A DNA stretch of 64,000 nt from Vibrio gazogenes (GTDB taxonomy: Bacteria > Pseudomonadota > Gammaproteobacteria > Enterobacterales > Vibrionaceae), in the NCBI RefSeq assembly GCF_023920225.1, contig NZ_CP092588.1, forward strand, positions 310,001-374,000. The letters run 5' to 3'. Below the pieces are notes generated by a model that saw only the letters and a list, made by a program, of their open reading frames with translations, did not search any database and had not been told where the DNA came from. Positions 23,266 through 32,082 of this stretch are shown in pieces (the first letter of the stretch is position 1; each line of letters starts with the position of its first letter). The translations under genes and the position numbers were made by a program.

Positions 23266-25299
23266 TTAATGGAAAAAGTCGACCTGATTTTTCAGATGTT
23301 CTGCCAGAGATTCCAGTGATGAGGCGCTCTCGGCAGTTTTCTCATTGGTTTGTTGGCCTTGTTGGTTCAACTGACTGATATCTGAAGCACTTTGGGCAAC
23401 ATCGGCGGAAACTTGCGCCTGTTGCTCTGCCGTTGTTGCAATGGTTTGGGCTTGAGAGGCAATCGAATGAATCTGCTGAGCAATCGTTTCAAGTGATGTC
23501 CCGGCATTTTGAGACTTACTCATCATGCTATCCGCATGATGTTGACTATGCTGCATTAACTGAACGGCGTTTGTGGTTGAGTGTTTGAGCTTGTCGATAA
23601 TGCTCACCACACTCTGAACCGACGTCTGTGTCCTTTGGGCTAACGTCCTGACTTCATCCGCAACTACAGCAAAACCACGCCCTTGCTCACCGGCTCGTGC
23701 TGCTTCGATTGCCGCATTGAGGGCCAGCAGGTTGGTCTGTTCAGCAATAGCATCAATCATTTCCGTCACGGTTTGAATACTTTCACTGTCGGTTCTGAGC
23801 TGATCGATGGCCTGAGAGGATTGTGCCAATTGGTCATTCAATTGAGCTACATCGATACACACATCTTCCACTAAATTCAGACCAGATTGTGTATTCTCAT
23901 TGGCTTGTCGGACATTATCAGCAATCGCTTCGACCTGCATTGCCACATCTTTGGCTGAGGTTGCCATTTCTTCAATGGCCGTGACGACCTGTTCAACCTG
24001 TTCATGTTGACGTTTAGACTGGGTTAATCCGACATTGGCATCACTGAGCACACTTGCTGATTGAGCCTGAACCTGATCACTGGTGGAGCGAATATTACCG
24101 ACCAAGTGATTCAGTTGAGTCATCATGGTCGCTGCACTATTGTACAGTCGGAGGATTTCATTCTTAGTTTCTTTGGCACCCGTCTTGATACTCAGGCTGA
24201 TTTCCCCTTGGCCCAATCGTTCCATAATCTGGCTTAGATTGATTAGTGGTTTAATCGTGTGGCTGAGGAATAGTGCAATGATGACAAGTGTCGTACCGCC
24301 GACCAGCGATGAAATCAGGACAATCAATTTCAGGAGTTCCTGACTGCCTTCGGTGATCTCATTAATATAGGTACCGCCAAGGAGTTTCCAGTCCCAGCCG
24401 GGAACATCGGTATAGACAAGGTAGCGTTCCCGAATATCACCATGAGAGGATTGATGGTAGCGAATCAAACCTTCATTATGTTTGAAAATATCGAGAAAGA
24501 TGCTTTTCCCGTCTGCATCTTTTTCGGCAAGAATCGAGTCCGCTTGCGTATTGTCACTGCTGAGCAGATATTTCCCTTGGGAATGTTCACGTGCATCCAC
24601 AACCATGGTGCTACCGGTCCGGCCCCATTTGACGTGACTGAGATTACGCAAAAGCTTGGTTGTCGCTTTTTCAACGGGAACCCCGATAAATGAAATGGCG
24701 ACAACGCGCTGATGATTGTCTTTGAGCGGATTATAGTAAGTGAGATAGTGAGTGCCGAACAGACTCACCTGAGCATAATAGGGTTCACCACGACTGAGTT
24801 TTTCATACCCAGGGTGTGATTGCCCCAGTAGCGTTCCGACCGCTCGCTCGCCTTGTTTGTTTTTCAATGAGGTCGAAACGCGTACCCAGTCTTGACCCGT
24901 CGGCAGAAATAACGTGGCAATGGCACCGGTATCTCGTGTGAATTGATCGACAATCTCTGTTGAGTCAATGACGCTTTTCCCATTGATTGTGACATCCGTG
25001 ACTGGGTGTCCGCGGAAATCAACCACCTTATCCTGCCATGTTAATCCTTTCAGATAGCTGTTATGAAAGGTTGATTCCAATGTTTTGCTGGTATCAAGAT
25101 AAGTGAAAAACTGTTGTGATATCGATTGAGCAATCCCCTCTACTTTCGATTGGTGATCGGCCAGTGTTGAATTTAAAAGGATACTTGCAGCACTGCGGTA
25201 TACGAGTAATGCAATGGTTGAAAAAGAGATGATTAAGCAAAAGAGCATGATTACTCGTAATTGAGTGTTAATGCTCTTGTTTTCGTAGTAACGAATCAT
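23266..25299 (-). CDS. methyl-accepting chemotaxis protein with Cache sensor
   Basis: A 677-residue receptor. Transmembrane helix 1 is at about residues 15-37, a large periplasmic Cache_3-Cache_2-type sensor at about 40-315 (contains TDVPGWDWKLLGGTYINEI), helix 2 at about 322-345, a HAMP domain to ~400 and a long signalling coiled coil to the end. The hairpin tip shows the invariant AEQTNLLALNAAIEAARAG and GRGFAVVADEVRTLA. The receptor would pass ligand binding to CheA/CheW. It is transcribed alone. The ligand cannot be predicted. Confidence 0.92.
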   Translation of the reverse strand: MIRYYENKSINTQLRVIMLFCLIISFSTIALLVYRSAASILLNSTLADHQSKVEGIAQSISQQFFTYLDTSKTLESTFHNSYLKGLTWQDKVVDFRGHPVTDVTINGKSVIDSTEIVDQFTRDTGAIATLFLPTGQDWVRVSTSLKNKQGERAVGTLLGQSHPGYEKLSRGEPYYAQVSLFGTHYLTYYNPLKDNHQRVVAISFIGVPVEKATTKLLRNLSHVKWGRTGSTMVVDAREHSQGKYLLSSDNTQADSILAEKDADGKSIFLDIFKHNEGLIRYHQSSHGDIRERYLVYTDVPGWDWKLLGGTYINEITEGSQELLKLIVLISSLVGGTTLVIIALFLSHTIKPLINLSQIMERLGQGEISLSIKTGAKETKNEILRLYNSAATMMTQLNHLVGNIRSTSDQVQAQSASVLSDANVGLTQSKRQHEQVEQVVTAIEEMATSAKDVAMQVEAIADNVRQANENTQSGLNLVEDVCIDVAQLNDQLAQSSQAIDQLRTDSESIQTVTEMIDAIAEQTNLLALNAAIEAARAGEQGRGFAVVADEVRTLAQRTQTSVQSVVSIIDKLKHSTTNAVQLMQHSQHHADSMMSKSQNAGTSLETIAQQIHSIASQAQTIATTAEQQAQVSADVAQSASDISQLNQQGQQTNEKTAESASSLESLAEHLKNQVDFFH

Positions 25300-25642
25300 A
25301 GGCGTCCTATAGTAAAAATGGATGAGCTAACGTCTATATAGTTTTATTTTTGAGCGAGTTAACTGATAGATGTACTAATATTGCGTGATTCGATTAAGTA
25401 GCACATTGATTTGGATTAACAATTGAGGTTGTTTGTGTAGAAAATCTAGATGATTGACATGATCGCGTCATATCGGTGTGTTTTCGTGCACGATAGCTGT
25501 TGTTTTTTGTTATTTTTTGAACGAAGATCACGTGATGTGGATGAAAATTCAGCGCTTAGCGCTGAATTCGTGATGAAAGGAATGCATTTTTAACCTGATT
25601 TTTCGGTATCAGAGATAGCAGGATTTGTCTGTGATTTAGTGT
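25300..25642. other. 343-bp gap holding two divergent-facing ends
   Basis: The right part contains the hairpin at 25546-25568; the left part is AT-rich and should hold the promoter of the chemoreceptor gene (ATG at 25299). No frame of interest is seen. Confidence 0.4.
25546..25568 (-). terminator. hairpin downstream of the homocysteine methyltransferase gene
   Basis: AATTCAGCGC (25546-25555), TTA, GCGCTGAATT (25559-25568) form a perfect 10-bp stem; on the minus strand it is followed by TTCATCC with TTTT overlapping the stem end. It lies ~75 bp past the stop at 25643. Confidence 0.5.
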
Positions 25643-26557
25643 TTAAGACTTCAGGTGTTGACGGAGTTCGTTAATATGCGCGGCTCCGATACCGCAGCAG
25701 CCGCCGATCAGTGAGGCACCCTGACGACACCATTTTTCTGCCCACGCGACATAAGCCGGTGGCGTCATATCTGCTCTGATTTCGTCAATCTCTTCATTGG
25801 CTGCCGCATCTTTTTTCTGCGGAGCAAATGCATTGGCATAGGCACCAAGCTGAATGTGGCTTTTGCCGAGTTCAGCCAGCGTGTGACGCGCTACATCAAT
25901 TGCGTCTTCGATTGTTTCCGGTTGACAGCAGTTGAACAGAATTGCCTGAACATCCTGCCCGGCCATGGCCTGTACCGCTTGTGCTACAGTTTCGCCGGAA
26001 CGAATCGTTGGTTGTTCGACGGGTTCTGCATCTTCCAATGTAAACGAAACCCAGACTGGTTTTGCTTGGTCGCTGAAGCGGTCAATTGATGCTTTGATCG
26101 CTGTTGCTTCAGCAATCAGACTTTGGGTTTCGATCATCCAGAAATCAACAAAAGCATCGAGCCCTCGAATCAGCGGTGCTGCGATTTCATCCACTCGATC
26201 CGCTTGATATAAATCAGGGCGATAAGAGCCGAATAACGGCGGAAGAGAGCCGGCCACTTGGGCGTGAGTCTGAGTTGCTTCAACAGCCTGACGCGCCATT
26301 TGTCCTGCTTTTTGTGCCAGTGTCAGCGCTTCATTGTTAAATCGGGTTTCACCGATATGAAAGGGTACCAAGGCGTAGCTGTTGGTGGTAATCACTTCTG
26401 AGCCACTACGGATAAAGACTTCATGTGCCTGTTGGACAATCTCCGGTGTTTCAATCAAAGCAAGGGCAGACCATTCGGGTTGGCGAAAGGGCGCTCCGAG
26501 ACGTTCCAGCTCTCGGCTCATTCCGCCGTCGAGGATGGTGACTTGATGTTCTGACAT
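25643..26557 (-). CDS. homocysteine S-methyltransferase family protein
   Basis: The 304-residue protein has the whole homocysteine-binding barrel: ILDGGMSRELERLG at the N-terminus, ITTNSYALVP, and the three zinc-ligand cysteines in FNCCQP (about residue 209) and LIGGCCGIG (about residue 284). Family members such as MmuM transfer a methyl group from S-methylmethionine or SAM to homocysteine to make methionine. Without a cobalamin domain, this one is the stand-alone type. Methyl donor not determinable. It is transcribed alone; no riboswitch-like leader is evident in the 236-bp upstream gap it shares with the PAS gene. Confidence 0.88.
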   Translation of the reverse strand: MSEHQVTILDGGMSRELERLGAPFRQPEWSALALIETPEIVQQAHEVFIRSGSEVITTNSYALVPFHIGETRFNNEALTLAQKAGQMARQAVEATQTHAQVAGSLPPLFGSYRPDLYQADRVDEIAAPLIRGLDAFVDFWMIETQSLIAEATAIKASIDRFSDQAKPVWVSFTLEDAEPVEQPTIRSGETVAQAVQAMAGQDVQAILFNCCQPETIEDAIDVARHTLAELGKSHIQLGAYANAFAPQKKDAAANEEIDEIRADMTPPAYVAWAEKWCRQGASLIGGCCGIGAAHINELRQHLKS

Positions 26558-26793
26558 GAGATACCTCTGTGTTGATTGCTGTCCAAGAAAAATTTAATGC
26601 ATGTCTGGCAGTGTAGATGTCCGCAGCAGTTTAGCGTAATCGGATGGGGATGCAATAGATTCTGTGATTTTACGATTTCGAAGTAAAGAGAATGAATTCT
26701 AGAAAGTTGATATGTATCAAGGTATAAACTTTGCCATATTTTAGCCATAGCATATAGTTTCTTTAGAGGATCGCTCACTATCTAAGGAAAGAT

Positions 26794-27321
26794 ATGGCTG
26801 CAACAGAACAGGAAGTGTCATTCGATCGGAGTGAACTGATCATTACCAAAACCGATCTGCAAGGGAAAATCACCTATGCCAACCGGACGTTCATGCGCGT
26901 TGCGAACTACGCAGAAGATGAGTTGCTTGGTCAAGATCATAATTTGATCCGTCATCCTTCCATGCCGCGAGGTGTCTTTTATGGTTTATGGCATGCCTTG
27001 AAATCAGGAGAAGAGTTTTTTGGTTTTGTGAAAAACTATACCTCAGATAAAAATTACTACTGGGTGTTTGCCAATATTACGCCTGATCGAATTGGTGGTG
27101 ATGTCGTTGGTTTTTACTCAGTACGTCGGGTCGCGCCTAAAGGTGCGGTGCAAACGATAGAAGGAATCTATCAGAAAATGCGCGAATTGGAGCAGACGAC
27201 CGAAAGAAAACAAGCGCCCGAAGTCTCGTGGCAGTGGATGGTTGACTTAATTCGTCAGCAACATCAGATGGGGTATGAAGAGTACATCATCGACCTTTAC
27301 CAGAAACATCGTTCAGATTAA
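26794..27321 (+). CDS. Aer-type PAS-domain protein (175 aa), redox sensor half of a split Aer
   Basis: Residues ~12-120 form a PAS domain closely resembling the FAD-binding PAS of Aer: ITKTDLQGKITYANRTF, HNLIRHPSMPRGVFYGLW and NYYWVFANITP. The Arg/His of the IRHP segment and the Trp in YWVFAN are residues implicated in FAD binding in E. coli Aer. There is no membrane segment. The next gene, 12 bp on, encodes a membrane receptor with HAMP and signalling domains but no periplasmic sensor, so the two together would make a bipartite energy-taxis receptor, as with CetB/CetA of Campylobacter. The pairing is inference from order and domain content. Confidence 0.85.
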   Translation: MAATEQEVSFDRSELIITKTDLQGKITYANRTFMRVANYAEDELLGQDHNLIRHPSMPRGVFYGLWHALKSGEEFFGFVKNYTSDKNYYWVFANITPDRIGGDVVGFYSVRRVAPKGAVQTIEGIYQKMRELEQTTERKQAPEVSWQWMVDLIRQQHQMGYEEYIIDLYQKHRSD

Positions 27322-27333
27322 AAGGAGTGAATG

Positions 27334-28815
27334 ATGCGTAGTACGAGTCAGGTCAGTCATAATGTTTTATTTCAGCGGCAGAAGTTTTTGATTATCTGTT
27401 CAGTGTTTACCCTCGTCATTATTGGGTTATCGATTGCCAATGTTTTTGATCACGGCTTCAATTATTTCAACGTTCTCTTACCATTATTTACCATTGTCTT
27501 TTCGGCTTATGCCTATTGGGATCAGTTGCAACCTTTAATGGTGCTGAACCGGATCCTTGATGCTTTGAATGATGCCAGAAAAGGCAATGTTCATATTCGG
27601 ATTACCGATACCAAAGGGTTGGGAGAAGTCGGCCATGTGGCATGGGCGTTGAATGACTTTCTGGATATTGTTGAGACAAACTTTAAAGAGTTGTCCAACA
27701 CTTTTCAGCGCACAAGTAAAGGTGAGTTTTATCGCCGTGGGTTGGTGGACGGCATGCCCGGTGAGTTTGATGAGACGATGAGCAATATCAATGAAGCTAT
27801 CGAATCAATGCAGCAAGCGTATGTATTTTCGCGGAAAAACCGCTTAAAAAGTGAATTGCATCACCTCAATACAACCAATTTGATCGTCAATCTAAAGAAT
27901 AATCAGGAAGAATTGGTGACATTATCAAATCAGATGGATGATGTACTGACCATTGCGACAGAAAGCCGTGATGGTGCGGAACAGAGTCGTGAAGTGGTGG
28001 GAGATATCCGTCATGCGCTTGATGATGTGAACGTGCTGATGGTGAGTATGGAACAAACCGCACAAACCTTGGGTAAGGAGAGTATTCGGATTGCGGATAT
28101 GATCAAAGTCATTAGCGGGATTGCCGAACAGACGAATTTACTGGCCCTCAATGCTGCCATTGAAGCTGCCCGGGCCGGTGATGTCGGACGCGGTTTTGCC
28201 GTGGTTGCCGATGAAGTGCGTTCACTGGCTGATCGCACCAGAAGCTCAGCCGCGGATATCAGTGAGATTATTAACTCACTGACGGGGCCGATTGAAGAAA
28301 TGGTGTCTCAGACATTGACCGTCGGCCAACAGATGAAAAGTGTCGGGGATGAAGTGACCAATTTTCATAGCAACTTTGACAAGGTTGCCAATGCATCACA
28401 GCAGACCATTTCTTTAATGAATCAGGCCAAAGACTATTCTTTTGCATCGTTGATTAAACTGGATCATGTCATTTATAAACAAAATGGTTATATCGCACTG
28501 GAATCAAACGGGGAAGGTGCTGAAGCCAAAGAAGTTCAGGTTGATCATTTCAATTGCCGGATGGGTAAATGGTATTACGAAGGTGAAGGTCGTGAGGCGT
28601 TCAGTCAGACAACGGCCTATCGCCGTTTAGAAGAACACCATCAAGCTGTGCATCAAAATATGCGCCAAGCACTGGCATTAGTCCGTGAAGATTGGCTGAC
28701 GGATGATGATGTCTTGAACCGTTTGGTTGCTGTGGTTGATCAAGCCGAGCGAGCCAGTAATCGCATGATCGAATATGTTTCTGAAATGGTTATAGAAAAG
28801 TATCATCACCAATAG
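27334..28815 (+). CDS. chemoreceptor with CZB zinc-binding domain, partner of the PAS protein
   Basis: AAGGAG lies 6 bases before the ATG at 27334, preferred over the adjacent ATG at 27331. The ~493-residue protein has two hydrophobic helices in the first 70 residues with almost no periplasmic loop, then HAMP-like segments (~75-170), the receptor tip (AEQTNLLALNAAIEAARAGD, GRGFAVVADEVRSLADRT) and a C-terminal chemoreceptor zinc-binding (CZB) domain (DHFNCRMGKWYYEGEG and a distal H-x3-H). CZB domains bind zinc through three His and one Cys and can sense zinc or HOCl. The protein therefore could integrate redox input from the PAS partner and zinc or oxidant input from CZB. Confidence 0.88.
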   Translation: MRSTSQVSHNVLFQRQKFLIICSVFTLVIIGLSIANVFDHGFNYFNVLLPLFTIVFSAYAYWDQLQPLMVLNRILDALNDARKGNVHIRITDTKGLGEVGHVAWALNDFLDIVETNFKELSNTFQRTSKGEFYRRGLVDGMPGEFDETMSNINEAIESMQQAYVFSRKNRLKSELHHLNTTNLIVNLKNNQEELVTLSNQMDDVLTIATESRDGAEQSREVVGDIRHALDDVNVLMVSMEQTAQTLGKESIRIADMIKVISGIAEQTNLLALNAAIEAARAGDVGRGFAVVADEVRSLADRTRSSAADISEIINSLTGPIEEMVSQTLTVGQQMKSVGDEVTNFHSNFDKVANASQQTISLMNQAKDYSFASLIKLDHVIYKQNGYIALESNGEGAEAKEVQVDHFNCRMGKWYYEGEGREAFSQTTAYRRLEEHHQAVHQNMRQALALVREDWLTDDDVLNRLVAVVDQAERASNRMIEYVSEMVIEKYHHQ

Positions 28816-28860
28816 GGGATGTTGCGTGAGTCCGCTGTCGTATTGCCATATGATATAAAA

Positions 28861-28893
28861 ACAAGAAAGACCCGACCGGGTCTTTCTTGTTAT
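28861..28893. terminator. bidirectional intrinsic terminator
   Basis: ACAAGAAAGACCC (28861-28873), GACC loop and GGGTCTTTCTTGT (28878-28890) form a perfect 13-bp stem between the convergent chemoreceptor and DUF4432 genes. Both strands carry T-rich or A-rich arms suitable for termination. Confidence 0.9.
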
Positions 28894-28982
28894 TTGTCTC
28901 TGGTTGTCGATGTTACTCTGCCTGCTGAGCATCCGTCTGCGGCATATGAACAGAGACGACAAACATGGTATGAAAATACCCA

Positions 28983-30203
28983 TTAGTGGACTTTACTTAG
29001 ATCAACCAGTGGTTTTTTCACCTGTTTGACGCGGCGATTGCCTTGAATGTCTGCCACGGTGGCTAAAGCCTGTTTCACTTCTCCGCTGCTCCGTAAGACG
29101 GTGTAGGTCACATCAAAATGTTTGGATGCCCCCGCCTCAATTTTAGGCACTAACCCCAGCGGACGTTGATATTTGGTGTTATACGCATAGCTGGTGCCCG
29201 GTTCGATTCCGGTGACATAGCCTTGTTGCAATGTATCGGTATTTTTCCAGATGGTTAGCACCGGCAGTTGTTTGATGTTATATCCAACCGAGACACCCAG
29301 ATCACCGGCCTGGTTATGCAGCACAGCCAGCGTGTTGCCCTGTTTATCACCGATAGGCTTCAGATTATAAACCATTTCATCATAGCCTTTGGTTGGGCCA
29401 AGGTAAGTTTGCCAGTTTTTCAGACCTTTTCTCGCATAATCGTTGAAGGGCGAAATCTCACTGGCGGCCGCAGTAATTTTGGCACCTTTTTCAAGAATCG
29501 GACGACCAAAGTTAGAGTGGTAAATGATCTGATATTCATCTTCATAATCGGCTTTATTGGTCAGGGTGTCATGGACGGCGAACTGGTTGCTACCGGGGGT
29601 GACTGAGAATGAAGTGAGCGTAACTAACTCCGCTTTTTTAAAGGTTCTTTCAGAGACTTCGCCTTCGACAGTAATGGTATAAGGAGGGTGTTCGTCAATA
29701 GTCACTTTGACTGTCGAAGCCGGGGTATTTTGCAAGCGGCCATGTAAGCTGAGTAACTGGCCGTTATCATCGACGCCCGGGTGACCGGTCCATTCATAAC
29801 CGCAGCGCACCATCATCTCATTGAAACCATCTAACCAGCCCAGCCCGTTGCGGCTTTCCAGATCGATAAAGGCAGGGTTGACGATTTCTTTGACCGGAGA
29901 ATCCCAGCCGAGAATGCGTTTGCCATCTTTTTTAACGTTGAATATCCCCATCCCACGGGTAGGCACTAAGGTAATTTCCAGTTCACCGTTGTTAATCACT
30001 AAAGTCTCGACTCCCATCTGTTTACCGCCATGTAACTGACGTTTTTCGATGGAGAAGGGTTGCTGAATCCCCAAGTCTTTATTGGTAACTTTCCACGCAC
30101 CGACATCAATGTTGGCTGTGGCATCAGTCAACACATATTGTGCAGCATTCACGAGACCGGGGGCAGCGATAAGTAGGGCAGCGACGAGAGGTTTAATCTT
30201 CAT
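28983..30203 (-). CDS. exported aldose-1-epimerase-like protein (DUF4432)
   Basis: A 406-residue protein with a signal peptide (first 20 residues, ending VNA-AQ), so it is periplasmic. The body matches the DUF4432 branch of the galactose-mutarotase fold: LVPTRGMGIFNVKKDGKRI, SRNGLGWLDGFNEMMVRCG, LHGRLQNTPA and the late GIEPGTSYAYNTKYQRP. The family is thought to bind or epimerise sugars, with a conserved His and Glu; LHGR and GIEPG segments keep them. A LacI-type palindrome overlies its promoter region, which suggests sugar-responsive control. Substrate unknown; most family members are cytoplasmic, so export is unusual. Confidence 0.8.
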   Translation of the reverse strand: MKIKPLVAALLIAAPGLVNAAQYVLTDATANIDVGAWKVTNKDLGIQQPFSIEKRQLHGGKQMGVETLVINNGELEITLVPTRGMGIFNVKKDGKRILGWDSPVKEIVNPAFIDLESRNGLGWLDGFNEMMVRCGYEWTGHPGVDDNGQLLSLHGRLQNTPASTVKVTIDEHPPYTITVEGEVSERTFKKAELVTLTSFSVTPGSNQFAVHDTLTNKADYEDEYQIIYHSNFGRPILEKGAKITAAASEISPFNDYARKGLKNWQTYLGPTKGYDEMVYNLKPIGDKQGNTLAVLHNQAGDLGVSVGYNIKQLPVLTIWKNTDTLQQGYVTGIEPGTSYAYNTKYQRPLGLVPKIEAGASKHFDVTYTVLRSSGEVKQALATVADIQGNRRVKQVKKPLVDLSKVH

Positions 30204-30244
30204 GACGTTTGATTCCTTGTTAGTGAGTTTGATTTATTGTTTTA

Positions 30245-30258
30245 CTGAATCGATTCAG
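30245..30258. promoter_or_regulatory. LacI-family operator-like palindrome
   Basis: CTGAATCGATTCAG is a perfect 14-bp palindrome with the central CG step characteristic of LacI/GalR-family operators, 42 bp upstream of the DUF4432 start. No LacI gene is in the window, so the regulator would be encoded elsewhere. Confidence 0.5.
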
Positions 30259-30568
30259 CTAATAAAATACAAACTCACCATTCAGGATCAAATGCAAATC
30301 GGTGAAGGTGTGAGCTAATGCTGATGTTTGACAGTATGCGGACTGATTTCTGATTGATGAATCACGTTCAGCTGTTGGGGGATTATTGAGCGGTTTTCTG
30401 TGGGGGTAAGGATGATGTCATCTAATCTTGGTCGCTATTATTTACCGCTTGAAGCACCGCAGAAAGCGATCAAATTGATAGCATTGTTAAATGCTGTTCA
30501 ATGTTCAGGATAGTGAATGTTGATGTTTCATGTGCTTTTTATGCGCGATTTGCAATACAATTGAAGTG

Positions 30569-30585
30569 ATACCATAATTAGGTAT
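30569..30585. promoter_or_regulatory. possible ParD operator
   Basis: ATACCATAATTAGGTAT is an imperfect palindrome (ATACC/GGTAT arms) located 24 bp before the parD ATG; a related GGTACT follows. Antitoxins of this type repress their own promoter at such repeats. Confidence 0.4.
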
Positions 30586-30608
30586 TATTTGGTACTAAGG
30601 AGGGCGTT

Positions 30609-30851
30609 ATGGCTAAAAATACCAGCATTACTTTGGGTGAACACTTTGATAGCTTTATTGCTAACCAGATTCAAAGCGGACGCTATGGTTCTGCGAGCGA
30701 AGTTATCCGCTCTGCTCTACGCTTACTTGAAACGCAAGAAACGAAAATGAACACCTTACGACAACTACTTGTTGAAGGTGAAGAGAGTGGTTTGGCTGAC
30801 TATGACCTCAATTCGTTTATCAATGAACTCGATAGCGAAGAGAAAAAATGA
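30609..30851 (+). CDS. parD: ParD-type antitoxin
   Basis: An 80-residue protein with an N-terminal ribbon-helix-helix (NTSITLGEHFDSFI, then SGRYGSASEVIRSALRLLE) and an acidic C-terminal tail that would wrap the toxin. The RHH binds the operator and the complex autoregulates. A strong GGAGGGC ribosome site precedes the ATG. The stop overlaps the toxin start by ATGA, the classic coupling. This pair is on the plus strand at the edge of the accessory region; such pairs are common in Vibrio integrons and stabilise arrays. Confidence 0.9.
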   Translation: MAKNTSITLGEHFDSFIANQIQSGRYGSASEVIRSALRLLETQETKMNTLRQLLVEGEESGLADYDLNSFINELDSEEKK

Positions 30852-31147
30852 AACCATTCCAACTGACCAATAGGGCGAAGTCTGATTTAAAAGACATCGC
30901 TCTATTTACCTATCACCGGTGGGGGCGCGAACAGCGAAATGCTTACGTAAAACAATTCGACGAGACCTTTTGGCTATTAGCTGAAAACCCTGATATCGGT
31001 AAAAACTGTGATGAAATCAGAAATGGCTACAAAAAGTTTCCTCAAGGCAGCCATGTTATTTTTTATCAACAAATCAGTAGCCAAAATATTCAAATCATCA
31101 GAATCTTACATAAAAGTATGGATGTAAATCCTATATTTGGCGCATGA
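30848..31147 (+). CDS. parE: ParE-type toxin
   Basis: A 99-residue RelE/ParE-fold protein: FQLTNRAKSDLKDIALFTY at the start, the central LLAENPDIGKNCDEIRNGY and the final IQIIRILHKSMDV strand and helix. ParE toxins usually poison DNA gyrase, whereas RelE members cut mRNA; the ParD-type RHH partner favours ParE. The gene starts inside the antitoxin stop (ATGA). Its last codons reach into the attC-like site at 31142-31178 used by the opposite-strand ABM gene. Confidence 0.88.
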   Translation: MKPFQLTNRAKSDLKDIALFTYHRWGREQRNAYVKQFDETFWLLAENPDIGKNCDEIRNGYKKFPQGSHVIFYQQISSQNIQIIRILHKSMDVNPIFGA

Positions 31148-31178
31148 TGCCCCAGTCAATTGCACTGGCTTGTTATAT
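31142..31178 (-). repeat. degenerate attC-like site after the ABM gene
   Basis: On the minus strand the sequence runs from ATATAAC (31178-31172) through a CCAGT/ACTGG stem to GCATCATGC, where a standard site would have GTTATGC. It lies directly after the ABM stop, where cassette recombination sites belong, but it is short (37 bp) and one core box is mutated. Confidence 0.35.
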
Positions 31179-31180
31179 AT

Positions 31181-31492
31181 TTATTCGATTACTTTATAGT
31201 AATAAGGTTGTCCTGACTCATACATATTCATCAGCTTTTCTGGCAAAAATCCACCTGGTTTGACTGGACCTAAAAGTACTTTTAAATATTCAATATGGGA
31301 AGTTAAGTCTTCTTCTGATTCCCATTGCTCATAAAGTACAAATTCCGTTGGTTCTTCAAGGCTTTGATTGAACGAATAAGATATACAACCTTTACGTTTA
31401 CCTACTGTTTCTGCCGTCAGCATTGACGCCATTTCTAAATATTCGTCAAGCATCTCTTCCTTTACTTTTAATTGCGCTATGATGGTTAACAA
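31181..31492 (-). CDS. antibiotic-biosynthesis-monooxygenase (ABM) domain protein, TTG start
   Basis: The product (103 residues) is a dimeric ferredoxin-like ABM/quinol-monooxygenase type: LTIIAQLKVKEEMLDEYLEM, GCISYSFNQSLEEPTEFVLY and EQWESEEDLTSHIEYL. I chose the TTG at 31492 because GGGAGATC lies just before it and the family starts with this first strand; the longer frame up to 31558 would add an unrelated hydrophobic stretch. ABM enzymes oxidise quinols or act on aldehydes; YgiN is an example. The gene precedes an attC-like site and may be an old integron cassette, cut off from the main array by the IS110 remnant and the nitroreductase pair. Confidence 0.7.
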   Translation of the reverse strand: MLTIIAQLKVKEEMLDEYLEMASMLTAETVGKRKGCISYSFNQSLEEPTEFVLYEQWESEEDLTSHIEYLKVLLGPVKPGGFLPEKLMNMYESGQPYYYKVIE

Positions 31493-31628
31493 ATTGATCT
31501 CCCTAGCTATGAAAATATATAGAAATAATGACTCCCCACTAAGACTGCTGATCTCCAATCAATCGTGGATTAGCTGAAAGCTAGAGCCATAATAGTTTTG
31601 TTAACGAAACTAAAAATTGGAGATCAGT

Positions 31629-31976
31629 ATGACAAAAAATAACATACTTTTCATTGGTCTTGATACCCATAAAGAACTTGTTGAAATCGCCTATATCGAA
31701 GACCAACGTGGAGCGCAGCCTGTTCATTATGGGAGAGTTTCTCGTGCGAAAACATCCATCATAAAACTCGCAAGACAATTTCAATCCAAGTATCCCGATG
31801 CCACTCTTTATTTCGTTGATGAAGCTGGGCCTTTGCACCTTGTTCCCACGGAGGACCGTGGGAACAAGGGTTGAACCGTGAAAGTGGCCATTATTGCCAG
31901 CATCAGGAAGATGGCTGTCATCCTGAATTCAATGCTCAGAGACGAAAGCAAATGGGATGCTATGAGTAAAAATTAA
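31629..31976 (+). pseudogene. IS110 transposase, internally deleted
   Basis: From ATG 31629 (ribosome site GGAGAT) the frame shows the start of the DEDD transposase domain, including FIGLDTHKELVEIAYI with the first catalytic Asp and TLYFVDEAGP. It then runs into a 14-bp-stem palindrome (31838-31869) and stops at 31874. Downstream, a different frame encodes the normal C-terminal end (ASIRKMAVILNSMLRDESKW, stop 31974-31976). About two thirds of the ~340-residue enzyme, including the Ser-containing Transposase_20 domain, is absent. Not functional. Confidence 0.75.
31838..31869. repeat. GTTCCCACG-type palindrome at the IS110 deletion join
   Basis: CCTTGTTCCCACGG (31838-31851), a 4-base loop and CCGTGGGAACAAGG (31856-31869) form a perfect 14-bp stem. 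The same core (TTCCCACG...CGTGGGAA) recurs at 34171-34191 and 34486-34507. It sits exactly where the transposase interior is missing. Confidence 0.8.
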
Positions 31977-32051
31977 TTGTTGACGGCATCGTCTTATGTG
32001 GACTCATCCGGCAACACCTTCCTCAAACGGAGAGCATGAGAAATGTAACAC

Positions 32052-32082
32052 AGCGCTAGTGCGACAGAATCGCACTAGCGCT
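32052..32082. repeat. perfect 13-bp stem hairpin AGCGCTAGTGCGA
   Basis: AGCGCTAGTGCGA (32052-32064), CAGAA loop, TCGCACTAGCGCT (32070-32082). In addition GTGCGACAGAA (32059-32069) is the inverted copy of TTCTGTCGCAC at 32154-32164, so the two bound ~106 bp like ends of a tiny element. No T-run follows on either strand, which argues against a simple terminator. Confidence 0.6.

Larger units (their letters stand above)
31560..31985 (+). mobile_element. IS110-family insertion sequence remnant
   Basis: The segment holds the 5' and 3' ends of an IS110-type transposase with its leader (AAAATTGGAGATCAG), but most of the coding interior is missing and a palindromic repeat sits at the join. Ends are approximate because IS110 elements lack clear terminal inverted repeats. 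Confidence 0.65.

Noticed and set aside
26558..26793. SAM or cobalamin riboswitch upstream of the homocysteine methyltransferase
   Set aside because: No conserved box or leader fold is seen in the 236-bp divergent gap.
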